Assembly (NCBI GenBank): GCA_029781975.1
Contig: JAKOVQ010000017.1
Span: forward strand, 442,074 to 506,073
Length of the DNA stretch: 64,000 bases
Direction of reading: 5' to 3'
From: Acidobacteriota bacterium
GTDB taxonomy: Bacteria > Acidobacteriota > Thermoanaerobaculia > UBA5066
Part shown: positions 61,638 through 64,000 of the stretch, piece by piece
Numbering within the stretch: position 1 is the stretch's first letter
How the letters are laid out: each line of letters opens with the position of its first letter
The notes under the pieces: model-generated
The model's input: the letters and a program-made list of their open reading frames with translations, nothing else
What the model was told of the DNA's origin: nothing
Database searches by the model: none
Translations under genes and position numbers: made by a program

Positions 61638-62258
61638 ATGGGATACGTGGACAAGAACCTGGTGGGGGGCGAGGACGTCCTCCTCAGGCCCCGATACCAC
61701 CCGGTCCGCTTCCTTCCCGGCGCGCTCGGCGTCTTCCTGGCCCTGCCGATCGTCGTGGCGGCGCTCGTTCTTCCCCAGGGCACGGCGTCTCCCGGGACCC
61801 TCCTCGCCGTGGGAGGCGCGCTCGCGGCCCTCGGGCTCCTCGCCATCGTCCTTCGCGCCACCGTCGACTCGTTCGACGAGTTCGCGGTCACGTCCCTCCG
61901 GGTCGTCAAGAAGACGGGCATCCTGACGCGGCAGGTCGCCCAGGTCCCGCTCGACAAGGTGCAGGACCTCCACGTGGCGGCCTCCTTCTGGGGCCGCTGG
62001 CTCTCCTACGGGACCGTCGAGGTCGCTTCGGCGGCCGAGGACGGGCCGATCGTCTTCCCCCGGATCCGGAATCCCGAGGCGATCCGGAACGTGGTCCTCA
62101 CCCGGCGAGCGGCGCCGGCCGGGGCCTCGGCTGCGGCGGTCCCGCGCCTTCCCACCGTGGAGCAGCGGCTCGCGGACGTGGAGCGGCTCTTCAAGAGCGG
62201 CTCCCTCTCCGAGGCCGAGTACAGGGTGAAGCGCCAGGAGCTCGTCAAGGCGCTCTGA
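61638..62258 (+). CDS. PH-domain (bPH2/YdbS-like) membrane protein with SHOCT tail
   Basis: 206 residues. Two membrane helices (LPGALGVFLALPIVVAALV; LLAVGGALAALGLLAIVL) and a bacterial PH domain (DEFAVTSLRVVKKTGILTRQ; QVPLDKVQDLHVAASFWGR). The last 40 residues are a SHOCT-type short helical domain: EQRLADVERLFKSGSLSEAE, then YRVKRQELV. SHOCT domains help assembly. The start codon follows GGAGGTCCCC. The end overlaps the convergent M23 gene by 14 bases. Confidence 0.92.
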   Translation: MGYVDKNLVGGEDVLLRPRYHPVRFLPGALGVFLALPIVVAALVLPQGTASPGTLLAVGGALAALGLLAIVLRATVDSFDEFAVTSLRVVKKTGILTRQVAQVPLDKVQDLHVAASFWGRWLSYGTVEVASAAEDGPIVFPRIRNPEAIRNVVLTRRAAPAGASAAAVPRLPTVEQRLADVERLFKSGSLSEAEYRVKRQELVKAL

Positions 62259-62907
62259 CGAGGAGCGGGTACGGGTCGATCGGCGTCCCGGTCCACCACC
62301 TCCGGTCCGGCTGCAGGCGGCTGACCGCGAAGTGAAGGTGGGGGGCGTCCTTCGGGGCGTTGCCGGTCGTCCCCACGTAGCCGATGACGTCTCCCCTTCG
62401 CAGCGCCTGTCCCTCGGCGAGGCCCGCCGCGTATCCGTCGAGATGCGCGTAGTAGTAGCAGTACCGGGACTCGAGGTCGAACTGATAGACCGTGAGCCCG
62501 CCCGGAACGCTCGTGAAGAGCTTCCTCACGGTGCCGTCGTCCACGGCGTGCACCGGAGTCCCCCGCGGCGCGGCGATGTCGATCGCACCGTGGGTACGGG
62601 CGCCCCCTCGCGCGTCGCCGAAGTCGTCGCGGAGCGTCGCCGGGTCGACGCCGGCGACCGGCATGGCGAGCCCGTGCGGAAGCGGGCCGCCGTCGCCCCC
62701 GTCCCCGCGTGCCGGCGCCGGTGTCCTCCCGGCGGCCTGCGGCGTCGGGCGTTCCCACGTGTCCGGCTGATCCCGAACGGGACGCTCTGCCGTCTCGCTC
62801 CTGACGAGATACCCCCCCAGGAACCCGACCAGGAGGGCCCCGAGGAGGGAGAGGGCGAGCCTCGCACGCCGCGGGACGAAGGCGCCGCCGGTCTTCCTTC
62901 TCACCAT
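62245..62907 (-). CDS. M23-family peptidoglycan endopeptidase
   Basis: 220 residues. An N-terminal membrane anchor (LALSLLGALLVGFLGGYLV) and a Pro/Gly linker precede an M23 (LytM) domain: HGAIDIAAPRGTPVHAVDDG with the first metal His/Asp, YYYAHLDGYAAGL, and HLHFAVS for the last histidine. It would cut peptide cross-links or be a LytM regulator. The ATG overlaps the M15-like stop by seven bases. It belongs to the minus-strand wall-enzyme group with the two genes upstream. Confidence 0.93.
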   Translation of the reverse strand: MVRRKTGGAFVPRRARLALSLLGALLVGFLGGYLVRSETAERPVRDQPDTWERPTPQAAGRTPAPARGDGGDGGPLPHGLAMPVAGVDPATLRDDFGDARGGARTHGAIDIAAPRGTPVHAVDDGTVRKLFTSVPGGLTVYQFDLESRYCYYYAHLDGYAAGLAEGQALRRGDVIGYVGTTGNAPKDAPHLHFAVSRLQPDRRWWTGTPIDPYPLLVRAP

Positions 62908-63809
62908 CGTGCCCGCGTCCCCCGCGCGTCGACGTGGACGTTCGGGCCGTGCGCGGCCGTCGCGGGGTAGACGCTGATCCCGCCGGCGAGGTCGGGATAC
63001 CTGCTCTCCACGAGCTCGGCGGCCTCGGCCACGACCCGCGCGTCCGCGAGGTCCGCCCGGCCGTCCCCGTTCAGGTCGTCGATCGTGCCGTCCCCGTCGT
63101 CGTCGGGATAGACGTCCGCCGCGTCGCCGTAGATGTGCCGCGAGATGGCGGACCGGTTGCCCGGGCCCACCTCGAGCGCGTTGTACGAAGGCGTCCGGAA
63201 CCCGCTCATCACGTGGAGCCCGTTCACGGGGTGGCCGGCCTCGCCCAGAGCGGCGATCAGGAGCTCGAGCTTGTCGACCAGCCTCATGTCGAGGACGAGG
63301 TACTTCGGCCAGACGCGCGGCTGGTCCTTCGTGAGGAAGTCGCCGAGCCGGAAGTGCTCCGAGACGCGGGTCGAGGCAGTGGCCCGCGTCACCTCGACGA
63401 ATCCTTCCGGCAACGCGTACCGGGGCCTCGATGCCGCGTACCGGGAGGCGGGCGACGCCTCCATCGCGCCTCCTTCGTTCGGCCAGGTCCCCAGGGCGTA
63501 CGAACCGATCCGGCCGTCCCGCTTCGCCGAGAACGGGGTCAGCAGGATGACGCTCGCCCCGGTCGCTCCGAGCCCTTCCCGCCATCCCGCCGCCCGCTCG
63601 AAGGGATAGACCCCGGGCTCCTCGACGGTCAGGCTGACGCCGCTGCGCTTCAGCTCGGTGAGCCCCTCCCGGGTCCCGATGAACGCCAGGAGCTTCCCCG
63701 AGCGGCCCCCGATGCTCCGGAAACGGGCGGGCACCCGCGGGCCGGCCGCGCGGGCGACGGCGGGTGCGGCGAGTCCCAGGACGACGACGAAAGCGGCGAG
63801 GGCTCGCAA
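62901..63809 (-). CDS. M15/DUF882-type D,D-peptidase-like protein with an EF-hand-like insert
   Basis: 302 residues from TTG 63809 with a signal peptide (ALAAFVVVLGLAAPAVARA). The C-terminal half has the M15-like zinc set: MSGFRTPSYNALE, SRHIYGDAADVY (HxxxxxxD) and, at the end, NVHVDARG. Between these metal motifs lies DDDGDGTIDDLNGDGRADLAD, two Asp-rich loops of EF-hand or dockerin type that may bind Ca2+; the N-terminal half is not recognised. Coupled to the M23 gene. It could trim peptidoglycan peptides. Confidence 0.85.
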   Translation of the reverse strand: MRALAAFVVVLGLAAPAVARAAGPRVPARFRSIGGRSGKLLAFIGTREGLTELKRSGVSLTVEEPGVYPFERAAGWREGLGATGASVILLTPFSAKRDGRIGSYALGTWPNEGGAMEASPASRYAASRPRYALPEGFVEVTRATASTRVSEHFRLGDFLTKDQPRVWPKYLVLDMRLVDKLELLIAALGEAGHPVNGLHVMSGFRTPSYNALEVGPGNRSAISRHIYGDAADVYPDDDGDGTIDDLNGDGRADLADARVVAEAAELVESRYPDLAGGISVYPATAAHGPNVHVDARGTRARW

Positions 63810-63816
63810 GGCGGCC

Positions 63817-64000
63817 TCACCGCTCGAGAACGGCAGGCATTCCCGGGGAGACGAGGTGGCCGAGCTCGAGGGCGTCCCAGTTCGTCAGCCGGATGCAGCC
63901 GTGCGACGTCGCGGCCCCGACGGCCGACGGCTCCGGCGAGCCGTGGATCCCGTAGTGCGGCTTCGACAGGTCGATCCACACCACGCCGACGGGGTTGTTC
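63817..64000 (-). CDS. L,D-transpeptidase, C-terminal part (partial)
   Basis: The last 60 or so codons of a YkuD-type L,D-transpeptidase, cut at the window edge. Visible: VGVVWIDLSKPHYGIHGSPE with the first active-site histidine, and SHGCIRLTNWDALELG with the catalytic cysteine. It makes 3-3 cross-links or links proteins to peptidoglycan. The stop is eight bases before the TTG of the M15-like gene, so the three wall enzymes are probably one operon. Confidence 0.9.
   Translation of the reverse strand, partial: NNPVGVVWIDLSKPHYGIHGSPEPSAVGAATSHGCIRLTNWDALELGHLVSPGMPAVLER

Overview
The window is very GC-rich throughout, densely packed, and full of four-base start/stop overlaps. I see no tRNA, rRNA, CRISPR array, insertion sequence or phage module. 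The protein set (DUF6600 proteins with glutamine-rich tails, YXWGXW-type and BON-domain envelope proteins, a DUF3494 protein with an IPTL-CTERM tail, an LPxTA-like sorting tail, MacAB, SERCA-type ATPase, type II FAS-like and type III PKS operons) suggests a didermic soil- or sediment-type bacterium. Acidobacteriota is my best guess, as an inference from gene content only.

Layout. 0.1-3 kb: pstSCA phosphate uptake on the minus strand, with a possible Pho box and no pstB visible. 3-14 kb: a mixed stretch with a beta-barrel protein, two cysteine-rich secreted proteins, pirin, a Rieske/FAD reductase, a cupin, a LuxR regulator with no normal start codon, a HEAT-repeat protein, YCII, DoxX, and an Mre11-like phosphoesterase. 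14.2-23.2 kb: a nine-gene minus-strand operon encoding an almost complete type II fatty-acid/polyketide line (enoyl reductase, KAS III, double hot-dog dehydratase, FabG, FabZ, KAS II, an unknown coiled-coil protein, a PlsC-phosphopantetheinyl transferase fusion, malonyl transacylase). It has no acyl carrier protein. 23.3-26 kb: PAP2, CPBP and epimerase genes in one overlapping operon. 26.1-28.9 kb: a P-type ATPase.

29-59 kb: an envelope and stress region. Ten sequences match the sigma-54 -24/-12 promoter, and each lies upstream of an envelope, stress or efflux gene: a secreted paralogue, two DUF6600 proteins, a sorted surface protein, PAP2, a YqjE/DUF3618/BON/Lmo0937 operon, MacAB, a YXWGXW protein, a hydrolase-WrbA pair and a small lipoprotein. 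Two relatives of known stress proteins here are shortened or decayed. Inside this region, 47.4-52.9 kb is a three-gene signalling operon (REC-GGDEF, periplasmic binding protein, hybrid kinase). 53.0-56.7 kb is a compact type III PKS - ICMT methyltransferase - ACP - fatty-acyl-AMP ligase operon.

59-64 kb: secreted and small membrane proteins, a PH/SHOCT protein, and a peptidoglycan set (M23, M15-like, and an L,D-transpeptidase cut by the window end).

The observations that look most like something undescribed are the shared sigma-54 control of envelope genes, the carrier-less FAS-like operon with its PlsC-PPTase fusion, and the type III PKS with its own FAAL and ACP. All functional statements are by recognition of motifs; no database search was run.
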